Shown here: positions 38,862 to 47,658 of the stretch, in pieces
How positions within the stretch are numbered: position 1 is the stretch's first letter
Layout: each line of letters starts with the position of its first letter
DNA from: Oceanihabitans sediminis
GTDB lineage: Bacteria; Bacteroidota; Bacteroidia; Flavobacteriales; Flavobacteriaceae
Assembly: GCF_003337215.1 (NCBI RefSeq)
Contig: NZ_QPIG01000005.1
Location: forward strand, 62,001-126,000
Direction of reading: 5' to 3'
Length of the DNA stretch: 64,000 bases
Notes under the pieces: model-generated
Told to the model about the DNA's origin: nothing
Databases searched by the model: none
The model's input: only the letters and a program-made list of their open reading frames with translations
Translations under genes and position numbers: made by a program

Positions 38862-40178
38862 TTAATTTCCTTCTAAACGTTCAATCTTAGCGCCAATAGC
38901 ACGTAAACGTTCGTCAATATTTTCATAACCTCTATCTATCTGCTCGATATTGTGAATAGTAGATGTCCCTTTTGCTGATAAAGCTGCAATTAATAAAGCT
39001 ACACCAGCTCTAATATCTGGAGAAGTCATGGTGGTTGCTTTCAATTGCGATTTAAAATCGTGACCTATAACCGTTGCTCTATGTGGATCACAAAGAATAA
39101 TTTTGGCTCCCATATCAATCAATTTATCTACAAAGAATAAACGAGATTCAAACATTTTTTGGTGTACCAAAGCACTTCCTCTTGCCTGTGTAAGGATTAC
39201 TAAAACAATACTTAGTAAGTCTGGAGTAAATCCTGGCCAAGGCGCATCAGAAATTGTTAGAATAGATCCATCAATATAACTTTGTATTTCATAACCATCT
39301 TTGTGGGCAGGAATATAAATATCGTCTCCACGTTTTTCAACAGTAATACCTAATTTTCTAAAAACAGTAGGAATTTGTCCTAAATCGTCCCAACTTACAT
39401 TAGTAATAGTAAGTTCACTTTTAGTCATGGCAGCTAAACCAATCCAGCTACCTATTTCAATCATATCTGGTAGCATTCTGTGTTCGGTTCCTCCAAGAGC
39501 ATCCACACCTTCTATAATAAGCATATTGGAACCAATACCGCTTATTTTTGCTCCCATACGGTTAAGCATTTTACAAAGCTGTTGTAAATATGGTTCGCAA
39601 GCTGCGTTATATATGGTTGTAGTTCCTTCTGCTAAAACCGCTGCCATTACAATATTTGCTGTACCGGTAACAGAAGCTTCATCTAATAACATATAAGCTC
39701 CTTGAAGCTTATCAGCTTCTACTCCGTAAAAATATTCTTCTTTATTATAACGGAATTTAGCACCTAGTTTTATAAATCCTTCAAAGTGTGTATCTAGTCT
39801 TCTTCTTCCAATTTTATCTCCCCCTGGTTTCGGAATATATCCTTTTCCAAATCGAGCTAAAAGCGGACCAACAATCATAATAGATCCTCTTAAACCACGT
39901 CCGTCAATTTTAAATTGTTCAGACTCTAAGTATGCTAAATTTAATTCGTCTGCTTGAAAGGTATAAGTCCCCTTCCCTATTTTTTCAACCTTAACTCCTA
40001 GACTTTTTAATAACTCTATAAGCTTGTTAACATCTACAATATCAGGTATATTATTGATGGTTACCAACTCTGGTGTTAGTAATACAGCACATAATATTTG
40101 TAAGGCTTCATTTTTTGCTCCTTGAGGTTGAATTTTACCTTTTAACTGATGTCCTCCTTCAATCTTAAATGTTCCCAT
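38862..40178 (-). CDS. murA: UDP-N-acetylglucosamine 1-carboxyvinyltransferase with Asp in place of the active-site Cys
   Basis: A 438-residue enzyme catalysing the first committed step of peptidoglycan synthesis: it transfers enolpyruvate from PEP to UDP-GlcNAc. The inside-out barrel motifs are intact (GAKNEALQILCAVLLT, GRGLRGSIMIVGPLLARFG). In the mobile loop the residue equivalent to E. coli C115 is D121 (KPGGDKIGRRRLD). In other bacteria a Cys-to-Asp change here keeps activity but blocks fosfomycin alkylation. DUF4290 precedes it by 6 bp in the same operon. Confidence 0.95.
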   Translation of the reverse strand: MGTFKIEGGHQLKGKIQPQGAKNEALQILCAVLLTPELVTINNIPDIVDVNKLIELLKSLGVKVEKIGKGTYTFQADELNLAYLESEQFKIDGRGLRGSIMIVGPLLARFGKGYIPKPGGDKIGRRRLDTHFEGFIKLGAKFRYNKEEYFYGVEADKLQGAYMLLDEASVTGTANIVMAAVLAEGTTTIYNAACEPYLQQLCKMLNRMGAKISGIGSNMLIIEGVDALGGTEHRMLPDMIEIGSWIGLAAMTKSELTITNVSWDDLGQIPTVFRKLGITVEKRGDDIYIPAHKDGYEIQSYIDGSILTISDAPWPGFTPDLLSIVLVILTQARGSALVHQKMFESRLFFVDKLIDMGAKIILCDPHRATVIGHDFKSQLKATTMTSPDIRAGVALLIAALSAKGTSTIHNIEQIDRGYENIDERLRAIGAKIERLEGN

Positions 40179-40184
40179 GAATTA

Positions 40185-40838
40185 TTAGTAACGTTTTCTG
40201 TTTCGGTTTTGGTTATTGCTTCCTTTTTTGTGATGTGTTTTTTTATTATTAGAACTGTACTTCTTTTTACTTCTTAATAAACTAGTTGCATCAGATAAAT
40301 CTTCATCTGTTTCTTTTAGATTTATTTTTCCGTCAGAAAGTTCGAATAAATGATTATAAATCACATCGTCTTCTACAGTATCTTTATTCCAATTTAGAAA
40401 ACACTTTTTCATGTGGTTTGCAATAGTATAAACTAAAGCATCCTTCATTTCTCCTTCTTCCCAAGTAAGAGCTACATCAATCATGGTTTTTATATTATTA
40501 CCATAAAATCTGTATTTAGGAAAGTTTTGTGGGTACTTAAGAGGTTCCGGACTTGCGTAAAGTTGCTCTCTAGAAGGTTTTGGATACGGAGAATCAACAT
40601 CTAAATCGAAATCAGCCATAATGAAAAGTTGATCCCAAAGTTTATGTTGAAAATCAGGCACATCACGTAAGTGCGGTTGCATATTTCCCATTACAGCTAT
40701 AATGGCTTTTGCTAACTTATTACGCTCTTCTTTAGTTTCTCTCGTTTTAGCATGGTGAATCATTTTTTGAAGATGTCTTCCGTATTCCGGAATAATCAAA
40801 TGTTCACGCTCTGTGTTGTATTCTAGGTTATCTATCAA
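40185..40838 (-). CDS. DUF4290-family protein
   Basis: A 217-residue protein of the DUF4290 family (MIDNLEYNTEREHLIIPEYGRHLQKM, IMADFDLDVDSPYP). The domain covers about 1-175; the C-terminal 35 residues are a Lys/Asn-rich, probably disordered tail that could bind nucleic acid. Its place just upstream of murA is common in Bacteroidota, which suggests a tie to the cell envelope, but no function is known. Confidence 0.85.
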   Translation of the reverse strand: MIDNLEYNTEREHLIIPEYGRHLQKMIHHAKTRETKEERNKLAKAIIAVMGNMQPHLRDVPDFQHKLWDQLFIMADFDLDVDSPYPKPSREQLYASPEPLKYPQNFPKYRFYGNNIKTMIDVALTWEEGEMKDALVYTIANHMKKCFLNWNKDTVEDDVIYNHLFELSDGKINLKETDEDLSDATSLLRSKKKYSSNNKKTHHKKGSNNQNRNRKRY

Positions 40839-40903
40839 AATGTAAGTGTAGAATTATATTGTTTGCACGTAGTTATTATGCGTTCGCAAAGTACGAAAAA
40901 ATT

Positions 40904-41197
40904 TTAAAGACTAATAACTCCTTCTACTTTTTCTGCAACTTCTTTATATTTTGTGATTACAGCTTCTGGATCTTTCATTATAACACGAATAGATACACTT
41001 GTGTACTTTCCGTTTTTAGATTCTATATTTTTTATTACAGCCCCAGTATTATCAAAAATACTACTGATTTTTGGCATTTGATTATTTTCTGTTTTTACAA
41101 TAAACTTATATAAATATTCAGATGGCCATGATGCAGTATCATACAATTGCCCTTCTAGTTTCTTGTAAAACTCCTCGGTATTTTCTTTTTCTTTCAT
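40904..41197 (-). CDS. DUF493 (YbeD-like) family protein
   Basis: A 97-residue ferredoxin-like-fold protein of the DUF493/YbeD family (WPSEYLYKFIVKTEN … YTSVSIRVIMKDPEAVITKYKEVAEKVEGVISL). Probably a small regulatory or allosteric domain; the role is unknown. It is transcribed away from the P-loop ATPase gene. A TATCTTTG box at 41223-41216 on the minus strand is a probable promoter, though its upstream box is poor. Confidence 0.85.
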   Translation of the reverse strand: MKEKENTEEFYKKLEGQLYDTASWPSEYLYKFIVKTENNQMPKISSIFDNTGAVIKNIESKNGKYTSVSIRVIMKDPEAVITKYKEVAEKVEGVISL

Positions 41198-41289
41198 GTT
41201 TAATATTATAATTTACAAAGATACAGTTTCCTTTACATTTTTTATTTAAAATATAAATTACGATTTTTACAGCTAAAATCTTACCAAAC

Positions 41290-41832
41290 TTGAATACAAA
41301 GAAAATAGTTATTACTGGCGGACCAGGAACAGGAAAAACATCTTTAATAAAGGAACTCAACAAAAGAGGCTATCATTGTTGCGAAGAAATCTCTAGGCAA
41401 GTAACTCTTAAGGCTAGAGAAGACGGGATAGAACAACTGTTTTTAACAGATCCACTTTTGTTTAGCCAACTACTTTTAGATGGCAGAAAAAAGCAGTTTA
41501 ATGAGGCGAAAAAATGTACCAAAGACTTTATTTTTCTAGACAGAGGTATTCCTGACGTTTTGGCTTATATGGACTTTATTGGAGATGAATACCCGCAAGA
41601 GTTTATAGATGCTTGCCAAAATAACAAATATGATCATGTTTTTATTTTAGCTCCATGGCAAGAAATTTTCAGTCCAGACAGTGAGCGTTATGAAAATTTC
41701 GAACAAGCTACAGAAATTCACAAACACTTAATCAACACATATAAAAACTATAATTACGAATTAGTAGATGTGCCTTTTAGCTCTATAGAAAGTAGAGCAG
41801 ATTTTATCGTGGATATTGTTAAAGCATTATAA
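41290..41832 (+). CDS. P-loop ATPase (AAA_28-type)
   Basis: A 180-residue ATPase with Walker A GGPGTGKTS near residues 10-18 and the likely Walker B FIFLDRGIPDV. It resembles the AAA_28 group (NadR-kinase-like P-loop proteins). The start is a TTG at 41290 that gives the standard short N-terminal strand; no ATG precedes the Walker motif in this frame. The stop overlaps the recQ start by one base, so all three genes downstream are coupled. Substrate unknown. Confidence 0.8.
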   Translation: MNTKKIVITGGPGTGKTSLIKELNKRGYHCCEEISRQVTLKAREDGIEQLFLTDPLLFSQLLLDGRKKQFNEAKKCTKDFIFLDRGIPDVLAYMDFIGDEYPQEFIDACQNNKYDHVFILAPWQEIFSPDSERYENFEQATEIHKHLINTYKNYNYELVDVPFSSIESRADFIVDIVKAL

Positions 41833-43733
41833 TGCAACATGCAATAAACATATTAGAGCGTTATTGGAACTTTACCAGTTTTAGACCTTTTCAAGAAGAA
41901 ATAATAGATGCTGTTATTGCTGGAGAAGATGTCATGGCACTTATGCCAACTGGTGGAGGAAAGTCTTTATGTTTTCAAATACCAGCATTAGCAAAAGAAG
42001 GAATCTGCATTGTAATTTCTCCTTTAATTGCTTTAATGAAAGACCAAGTACAGGCGCTTACCAATAAAGGTATTAAAGCAATAGCCCTTACTAGTGGTAT
42101 AGACCACAAGCAACTAGACACCCTTTTAGACAACTGTATATACGGAAATTATAAGTTTTTATACCTATCTCCTGAGCGTTTACAACAAGAGCTTGTTCAA
42201 GATAGAATAAGACAAATGAATGTAAATCTTATTGCAGTAGATGAAGCTCACTGTATTTCGCAATGGGGAAACGACTTTAGACCATCCTATAAAAATATTG
42301 AGGTACTAAGGCAAATAAAACCTAGTGTAAACTGTATTGCACTAACCGCTTCTGCTACTCCAAAAGTAGTAGAAGATATTATTAGCGAACTAGATTTTAT
42401 AAGTCCTAAAATTATTAAACAATCATTTGCCAGACCCAACCTTGCTTACATGGTTTTTCATGAAGATGATAAATTGTTTAAAATGGAAGCCATATTAAAG
42501 AAGCAAAATGCTCCTTCTATAGTATATGTAAGAAACCGAAAGTCTACCATTGAAGTTTCGAATCAACTAATAAACCAAAATATTTCTGCTACTTATTATC
42601 ATGGTGGACTTTCTAATACCGAAAAAGATAATAACCTAAAAGACTGGCTTAGCAACAAGAAACAAGTAATGGTTGCTACAAGTGCATTTGGTATGGGAAT
42701 TGATAAGCCTGATGTTAAAACAGTTATTCATATAAACCTTCCAGAAAGCATCGAGAGTTATTTTCAAGAAGCTGGTCGTGCAGGAAGAAATGGCAAAAAA
42801 GCTTTTGCAGTAATACTTAAAAACAAAAGTGATGTAGCTATGGTGAAAAGTCAGTTTTTAGACACCTTACCTACATCCGATTTTGTAAAGTTATTATATA
42901 GAAAACTCTGTAACTACTTTCAGATTTCCTACGGGGAAGGTGCTGATACTACGCATCAGTTTAACTTTAATCACTTCTGTAAAACCTATAAATTCAACGG
43001 ACTACTAAGTTATAATGCATTACAGTTTTTAGATAGAACAAGTGTTATTAGTTTATCGAAACAATTCAACAGACATACCCTGGTACAATTTACGGTCAGC
43101 AATAACAGCTTATTTTCTTACTTAAAAACGCACCAACACTTAAGTATGGTGGTGAAATCTATTTTAAGAACTTACGGAGGTATTTTTGATCAAGAAATAA
43201 AGATCAATACAACTCTAATTGCTACAAAGGCCTCTGTAAATGAAAATATTGTTTTTCAAGTACTGAAGCAATTAGAAAAAGACGAAATTATTTCTTTAGA
43301 TGCAGCAAAAACAGATGCCGAAATCACCTTCATACTTCCTAGAGAAGATGATAAAACCATCAATGTAATTGCTAAGATACTTACACAACAAAACGAACTA
43401 AAACAAAGACAGGTTGCTTCGGTTTTAGACTATATACAAAAGGAAGATACTTGTAAAAGTATGCAACTACTCTCCTATTTTGGAGAAAAAGACATAGAGC
43501 CTTGCGGAGTTTGTTCCGTATGTATCAAAAAAACAAATTCTTTAGAAACAGACATAAAGTCGGTAAAAAATGCTATTATAAGTCAGCTTGAAAATGGTGC
43601 CTTATCTTCAAGAGACTTATTTAAAAATCTTTCGTTTTCAGAAGAAGAAATAAACAGCACCATTCAAGTATTATTAGAACACCATATAATTACCATTACA
43701 AAAACAAACACCTACAAATTAGCACATTTATAA
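41832..43733 (+). CDS. recQ: ATP-dependent DNA helicase RecQ
   Basis: A 633-residue 3'-5' DNA helicase. Motifs in order: motif 0 (FRPFQEEII), Walker A PTGGGKS, DEAH box (VDEAHCISQWGNDFRPSY), TASATPKV, motif VI (QEAGRAGRNGK), the RecQ zinc domain with four Cys (C at the CKSMQLL segment and CGVCSVC), and a winged helix. The HRDC domain is not obvious. Bacteroidota genomes often carry more than one recQ; this is one copy. It overlaps its neighbours by one base on both sides. Confidence 0.93.
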   Translation: MQHAINILERYWNFTSFRPFQEEIIDAVIAGEDVMALMPTGGGKSLCFQIPALAKEGICIVISPLIALMKDQVQALTNKGIKAIALTSGIDHKQLDTLLDNCIYGNYKFLYLSPERLQQELVQDRIRQMNVNLIAVDEAHCISQWGNDFRPSYKNIEVLRQIKPSVNCIALTASATPKVVEDIISELDFISPKIIKQSFARPNLAYMVFHEDDKLFKMEAILKKQNAPSIVYVRNRKSTIEVSNQLINQNISATYYHGGLSNTEKDNNLKDWLSNKKQVMVATSAFGMGIDKPDVKTVIHINLPESIESYFQEAGRAGRNGKKAFAVILKNKSDVAMVKSQFLDTLPTSDFVKLLYRKLCNYFQISYGEGADTTHQFNFNHFCKTYKFNGLLSYNALQFLDRTSVISLSKQFNRHTLVQFTVSNNSLFSYLKTHQHLSMVVKSILRTYGGIFDQEIKINTTLIATKASVNENIVFQVLKQLEKDEIISLDAAKTDAEITFILPREDDKTINVIAKILTQQNELKQRQVASVLDYIQKEDTCKSMQLLSYFGEKDIEPCGVCSVCIKKTNSLETDIKSVKNAIISQLENGALSSRDLFKNLSFSEEEINSTIQVLLEHHIITITKTNTYKLAHL

Positions 43734-44680
43734 TGAGAGATTTAAGAATCGTATTTATGGGAACTCCAGATTTTGCAGTTGCCACCTTACAAACCCTAGT
43801 TGAAAACAAGTATAATATTGTTGGTGTTATTACAGCACCAGACAAGCCTGCAGGACGAGGCAGAAAACTAAACGAATCTGCAGTAAAACAATACGCCAAG
43901 AGCCAGGGCTTGCATATTATGCAGCCAACAAACTTAAAAGCGGAAAGCTTTATTGAGGAATTAACTGCTTTACAAGCCAACCTACAAATTGTAGTTGCTT
44001 TTAGAATGTTACCAAAAGTGGTTTGGCAAATGCCAGAATACGGAACCTTTAATTTACACGCTTCATTACTACCTAACTATCGTGGAGCAGCCCCTATTAA
44101 TTGGGCTATTATAAATGGAGAAACTAAAACAGGAGTTTCTACCTTTTTTATAGATGAAAAGATAGACACAGGAGAAATGATCTTACAAGAAGAAGTTTCT
44201 ATTGAAGCTGATGAAAATGCCGGAAGCCTACATGACAAACTAATGCACTTAGGTTCTAATCTAGTTCTAAAAACCGTTTCACTTATTGCTGAAGGAGATG
44301 TAACAAGAACACCACAGCCAGAAAATGCGGAAATGAAAACAGCATACAAGCTAAACAAGGATAACTGTAAACTAGATTTTAACGAATCTATAAACAATAT
44401 ATATAATAAGATAAGAGGGCTGAGTCCGTATCCAGCAGCTTGGTGTATTTTAGAAAATGGAGAAGAAACCATAGACATTAAAATATATGAAGCAGAAAAA
44501 GAAATAGAAGTGCATGATTTGGAAATAGGAAAAGTGATTTTTACTAAAAAAGAAATAAAGGTTTCTGTCAAAGAAGGCTATCTTAATATCAAAGATTTAA
44601 AACTACCTGGTAAAAGAAAAATGGATGCAAGCTCCCTTTTAAACGGATATAATTTTAGCCAAAATGCAAAACTCCGCTAA
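43733..44680 (+). CDS. fmt: Methionyl-tRNA formyltransferase
   Basis: A 315-residue enzyme that formylates initiator Met-tRNA. The catalytic signature FNLHASLLPNYRGAAPINWAI is present, and the C-terminal OB-like domain (KIRGLSPYPAAWC) follows. Length fits (about 310-320). It starts on the last base of the recQ stop. Fmt is usually next to def; here it is not. Confidence 0.96.
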   Translation: MRDLRIVFMGTPDFAVATLQTLVENKYNIVGVITAPDKPAGRGRKLNESAVKQYAKSQGLHIMQPTNLKAESFIEELTALQANLQIVVAFRMLPKVVWQMPEYGTFNLHASLLPNYRGAAPINWAIINGETKTGVSTFFIDEKIDTGEMILQEEVSIEADENAGSLHDKLMHLGSNLVLKTVSLIAEGDVTRTPQPENAEMKTAYKLNKDNCKLDFNESINNIYNKIRGLSPYPAAWCILENGEETIDIKIYEAEKEIEVHDLEIGKVIFTKKEIKVSVKEGYLNIKDLKLPGKRKMDASSLLNGYNFSQNAKLR

Positions 44681-44782
44681 AGCCTTACTGCTATTGACTT
44701 TTGGAAAATTGACAAAAAACAAGCTACTTTATTAACAAAACACAAAAGTTATTAACAATCTAATGGATTTCCCTTGCTATTA

Positions 44783-44813
44783 CTTGTGTGGTTTGAATTT
44801 CCGTATAATTTTG
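44783..44813 (+). promoter_or_regulatory. Promoter of the HU gene
   Basis: CTTG at 44783-44786, 19 bases, then TAATTTTG at 44806-44813. It fits the Bacteroidota consensus with one mismatch in the upstream box, as in the pheT promoter. The leader would be about 50 bases. Confidence 0.65.
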
Positions 44814-44870
44814 TAGAGGGTATGACAATAATGTTTAACCAATAATTTATTAATATTTAAAATCAAAATT

Positions 44871-45143
44871 ATGAACAAAACAGATTTAATCGATGCAATG
44901 GCAGAACACGCAGGAATTACTAAGGCAGCTGCAAAGAAAGCTTTAGAGTGTGCGTTAATCGAAATTGAAGGTGCTTTACAAAAAGGAAATAGAGTATCTT
45001 TAGTAGGATTTGGATCTTGGTCAGTATCTAAAAGAGCTGCAAGAGATGGAAGAAACCCTCAAACAGGAGAAACTATCAAAATCAAAGCTAAAAACGTTGT
45101 TAAGTTTAAAGCAGGTTCAGATTTATCTAACGCTGTAAACTAA
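44871..45143 (+). CDS. HU-family DNA-binding protein
   Basis: A 90-residue nucleoid protein of the HU/IHF family. N-terminal dimerising helices are followed by the beta-arm, with GFGSWSVSKRAARDGRNPQTGETIKI as the hallmark and the intercalating proline in RNPQTG. It bends and compacts DNA. It has its own promoter and a perfect terminator and is likely highly expressed. Confidence 0.96.
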   Translation: MNKTDLIDAMAEHAGITKAAAKKALECALIEIEGALQKGNRVSLVGFGSWSVSKRAARDGRNPQTGETIKIKAKNVVKFKAGSDLSNAVN

Positions 45144-45164
45144 TTAACTTTTAGTATACTTTAC

Positions 45165-45199
45165 AAAGCCTTCTTTAAAAAAAGAAGGCTTTTTTTTTC
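45165..45199 (+). terminator. Terminator of the HU gene
   Basis: A 12-bp perfect stem (AAAGCCTTCTTT at 45165-45176 with 45181-45192) around AAAA, followed by a T run. Confidence 0.9.
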
Positions 45200-45269
45200 A
45201 CGATAATTAAACAAAGCGTTGTGTGTTTAATAAAAAAATACTAAATTTAAATACATAAACTACAGCTTT

Positions 45270-45830
45270 ATGATTTCAATCAAACCTAAAAAAGGAAATT
45301 TATTGATTGCAGAACCTTCTATTATAGGAGATTTATCATTTAATAGATCTATAGTCTTACTAGCAGATCATACTGCAGAAGGCTCCATTGGTTTTATTTT
45401 AAACAAACCTTTAAAATATACCATAAACGACCTAATACCAGAAATTGACTCTAATTTTAAAGTATATAATGGCGGTCCGGTTGAGCAAGACAATTTATAT
45501 TTCATCCACAAAGTTCCAGAACTAATACCTAACAGTATAGAAATTTCATTAGGTATATATTGGGGAGGCGACTTTAGTAAAGTTGCAGAACTTATTTCTG
45601 AAAAGAAACTAAATGAAAAACATATTAGGTTCTTTTTAGGATATTCCGGATGGGACGCAGATCAATTAGAATATGAGCTAAAATCTAACTCTTGGGTAGT
45701 TACAGAAAACATCTATAAGAAAGAAATTATAGAAAAAAACTGTAAAGCCTTTTGGAGAGAAAAGATGTTAGAGTTTGGTGGCGAATATAGTATTTGGTCT
45801 AATGCACCAGAAAACCCTAGCCTTAACTAG
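45270..45830 (+). CDS. YqgE/AlgH family protein
   Basis: A 186-residue protein of the YqgE/AlgH family (KKGNLLIAEPSIIGDLSFNRSIVLLADHTAEGSIGFILNKPL, GGPVEQDNLYFIH, GYSGWDADQLEYEL). The fold is known but the biochemical function is not. Homologues are sometimes called transcription regulators without good proof. The last 8 bases overlap the end of the convergent aminotransferase gene. Confidence 0.92.
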   Translation: MISIKPKKGNLLIAEPSIIGDLSFNRSIVLLADHTAEGSIGFILNKPLKYTINDLIPEIDSNFKVYNGGPVEQDNLYFIHKVPELIPNSIEISLGIYWGGDFSKVAELISEKKLNEKHIRFFLGYSGWDADQLEYELKSNSWVVTENIYKKEIIEKNCKAFWREKMLEFGGEYSIWSNAPENPSLN

Positions 45831-46668
45831 ATAGTCTAATCTTTACATTTAGTTTTTTTACTAGGTCCTGCGCAACAGAATTATGAAATTCCTTTTTTCT
45901 GTATTTTGTTATGGACTGAATTCCTGTTATTACATTCGTAAAAAACAATTCATCTGCTTTTTGTAATTCAAAAGGAGAGATCGCTTCTTCTACCAAAGTA
46001 TAATCTGGCATTAAGGTAATAATTTCCATTATTTGCTTACGCATTACTCCTTTCAGGCAACCTGTCGTTAACGGTGGTGTTTTAATTGTGTTTCCTTTAA
46101 CTAAGAATAAGTTACCGTTTAATGCTTCCACTACTTGCTTATCGGTATTTAAAATCAGACAGTTATCCAATTTATTTTCCTTAGCATAGATGCTTCCAAC
46201 AACATGAATAGCTTTATTATTTGTTTTTAAAGTAGAAAGTAAACTAGGAGAAATATAGTAATCTTTAAAAAGGTCTACCTCATACTTGTCTTCATGAATA
46301 AGATAAAAGTCAGCATCTAAAGCAGAAACACTAATCAGGTATTCAACATCGTTAGTTTCTGGAAGATATAAACCTCCAGCTAATCTGTTTACAAAAAGCT
46401 TTACCCTTGCAGAAGTTTCAGAAAGCTTATTAGCTTCAATCGTTTGTAGGATTTGTTCTTCTAAAAACTCCATAGTAAAGTGCATAGGAATTTCCATTCG
46501 CATAATACGCATAGAGGCCATTAACCTAAAGTAATGATCTTCAAAAAACAATAATTTTCCTGCAGAGAATTTTATGGTTTCAAACACCGCATCTCCGTAA
46601 TTAAAACCTCTGTTTTTAAACGAAACTACATCTGTTTCGCTAGTAATATTTCCATTAAAATTTATCAT
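45823..46668 (-). CDS. Class IV PLP aminotransferase
   Basis: A 281-residue protein of the class IV fold (branched-chain aminotransferase / aminodeoxychorismate lyase / D-amino-acid transaminase group). The ATG at 46668 gives the usual MINFNGNI start; an upstream in-frame TTG at 46698 lies inside a hairpin and is unlikely. RGFNYGDAVFETI, the RVKLFVNR strand, K in LKTNNKAIHV (PLP lysine) and TGCLKGVMRKQ are typical. The members cannot be told apart by eye. A hairpin with a T run lies directly against the start codon. Confidence 0.85.
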   Translation of the reverse strand: MINFNGNITSETDVVSFKNRGFNYGDAVFETIKFSAGKLLFFEDHYFRLMASMRIMRMEIPMHFTMEFLEEQILQTIEANKLSETSARVKLFVNRLAGGLYLPETNDVEYLISVSALDADFYLIHEDKYEVDLFKDYYISPSLLSTLKTNNKAIHVVGSIYAKENKLDNCLILNTDKQVVEALNGNLFLVKGNTIKTPPLTTGCLKGVMRKQIMEIITLMPDYTLVEEAISPFELQKADELFFTNVITGIQSITKYRKKEFHNSVAQDLVKKLNVKIRLSS

Positions 46669-46695
46669 AAAAAAATCCCGAAAATTAATTCGGGA
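46669..46695 (-). terminator. Terminator hairpin directly before the aminotransferase start
   Basis: On the minus strand TCCCGAA (46695-46689) pairs with TTCGGGA (46682-46676), followed by seven T at 46675-46669 that touch the ATG. It most simply ends the START-like transcript upstream. A TATATTTG box at 46703-46696 would place a transcription start inside the hairpin, so it may also shape the leader of the aminotransferase mRNA. Confidence 0.65.
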
Positions 46696-46721
46696 CAAAT
46701 ATAAGTTTTATAATCTGTTTT

Positions 46722-47108
46722 TTATGCGGAGCCAAGGACTTGTTTTAAATCGGAAATCTGATTTTCCCAAAGCATTTTTGCTTCTTCTACTTCATCTTCT
46801 TCGGCAAAATCGGTAATCATGATAGAAACATCCTTAGTAATTTCATCTACTTGAATTCTAATTTCAAAGTAGCTATTACTATCTTCATCGTCTAACCATT
46901 TAAATTTAATACGTTCTCCACTCTTTTTACTTAGTAATTTGGCTTGTTCTTCAGACCCATCCCAAATAAATTTAAAGAATTCTCCCCTAGAGTTCACGTT
47001 TTCTGCATACCATTCAGATAAACCTGAAGGTGTTGAAATATATTGATATAGCAGCTGTGGCGATGCGTGTATAGGGAATTCTAATTCGAATTTAACTTTT
47101 TCTTCCAT
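46722..47108 (-). CDS. START-like/AHSA1-type domain protein
   Basis: A 128-residue single SRPBCC-fold protein, begun at ATG 47108 (MEEKVKFELEFPIHASPQLLYQYISTPSGLSEWY). The acidic EEDEVEEAKMLWENQISDLKQVLG C-terminal helix is typical of the Bacteroidota START-like family. No ligand is known. The gene is divergent from the tRNA gene and followed by a hairpin terminator. Confidence 0.85.
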   Translation of the reverse strand: MEEKVKFELEFPIHASPQLLYQYISTPSGLSEWYAENVNSRGEFFKFIWDGSEEQAKLLSKKSGERIKFKWLDDEDSNSYFEIRIQVDEITKDVSIMITDFAEEDEVEEAKMLWENQISDLKQVLGSA

Positions 47109-47188
47109 GGATTTTAATATTTTGTTCAATATATACATTTAATTATAAAGTGCGAAAAATAATTTTTAAATATTTTACAATATTAATG

Positions 47189-47219
47189 TTTGCGTGAATG
47201 AAAATTGTTTTTATATTTG
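47189..47219 (+). promoter_or_regulatory. Promoter of the tRNA gene
   Basis: TTTG at 47189-47192, exactly 19 bases, then TATATTTG at 47212-47219: a perfect Bacteroidota consensus. Transcription would begin near 47226, six bases before the tRNA. Confidence 0.85.
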
Positions 47220-47231
47220 CACCCTCAATAT

Positions 47232-47305
47232 GGCGAGGTAGCTCAGTTGGTTAGAGCGTCGGATTCATAACCCGGAGGTCACGAGTTCAAATCTCGTTCT
47301 CGCTA
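47232..47305 (+). tRNA. tRNA with CAT anticodon (tRNA-Met)
   Basis: A 74-base cloverleaf. The acceptor stem (47232-47238 with 47298-47304, G-U pairs at both ends) is followed by the D arm GCTC/GAGC, the anticodon loop TTCATAA, the AGGTC variable loop and the T arm ACGAG/CTCGT with TTCAAAT. The CCA end is not encoded. CAT is read by elongator or initiator Met-tRNA or by lysidine-modified tRNA-Ile. The G1-U72 pair and the lack of three G-C pairs at the anticodon stem argue against the initiator, so elongator Met is the best guess. Confidence 0.95.
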
Positions 47306-47346
47306 CAGCAGTAAAAGTCTTGTACGAAAGTACAAGGCTTTTTTTT
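47289..47346 (+). repeat. Direct repeat, copy 1: tRNA 3' end plus terminator
   Basis: The last 17 bases of the tRNA gene (from the T loop) and its terminator. The same 58 bases recur exactly 170 bp downstream with 56 of 58 identical; only two loop bases differ. It would be the attB-like, gene-restoring side if an element had integrated here. Confidence 0.9.
47313..47346 (+). terminator. tRNA gene terminator
   Basis: A 10-bp stem (AGTCTTGTAC at 47316-47325 with 47330-47339, one G-U pair), extended by A-T pairs, with a GAAA loop and a T8 run. Confidence 0.85.
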
Positions 47347-47458
47347 ATGCTTTTAAGTGTTGTGCTTGCACATAAGCGAAGAAGGCATAATAAGAAGACA
47401 TACAACGCGCTAGCGTTTCTACTTTTACTATTGTCATGGCTACTAAGTAAGATTCTAT

Positions 47459-47516
47459 AAATCTCGTTCTCGCTACAGCAGTAAAAGTCTTGTACAGAAG
47501 TACAAGGCTTTTTTTT
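47459..47516 (+). repeat. Direct repeat, copy 2: orphan tRNA 3' end plus terminator
   Basis: The second copy of the repeat, without any upstream tRNA body. It starts with AAATCTCGTTCTCGCTAC and includes an intact terminator hairpin (47483-47517). About 112 bases lie between the copies and hold no gene. It is either the scar of an integrated element or what is left of a duplicated tRNA. Confidence 0.9.
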
Positions 47517-47658
47517 TGCCTACTATTTAGTCCGTTTCCACTTACTCCCGCCTTTATAGTTTGTTAACTATTCCATCACTAAAATATAAGCAACTGATAA
47601 CAAGCGTATTTTTAATATTTTTATTAACTTGTTATGACTGACAAATGATAAGTTAATC

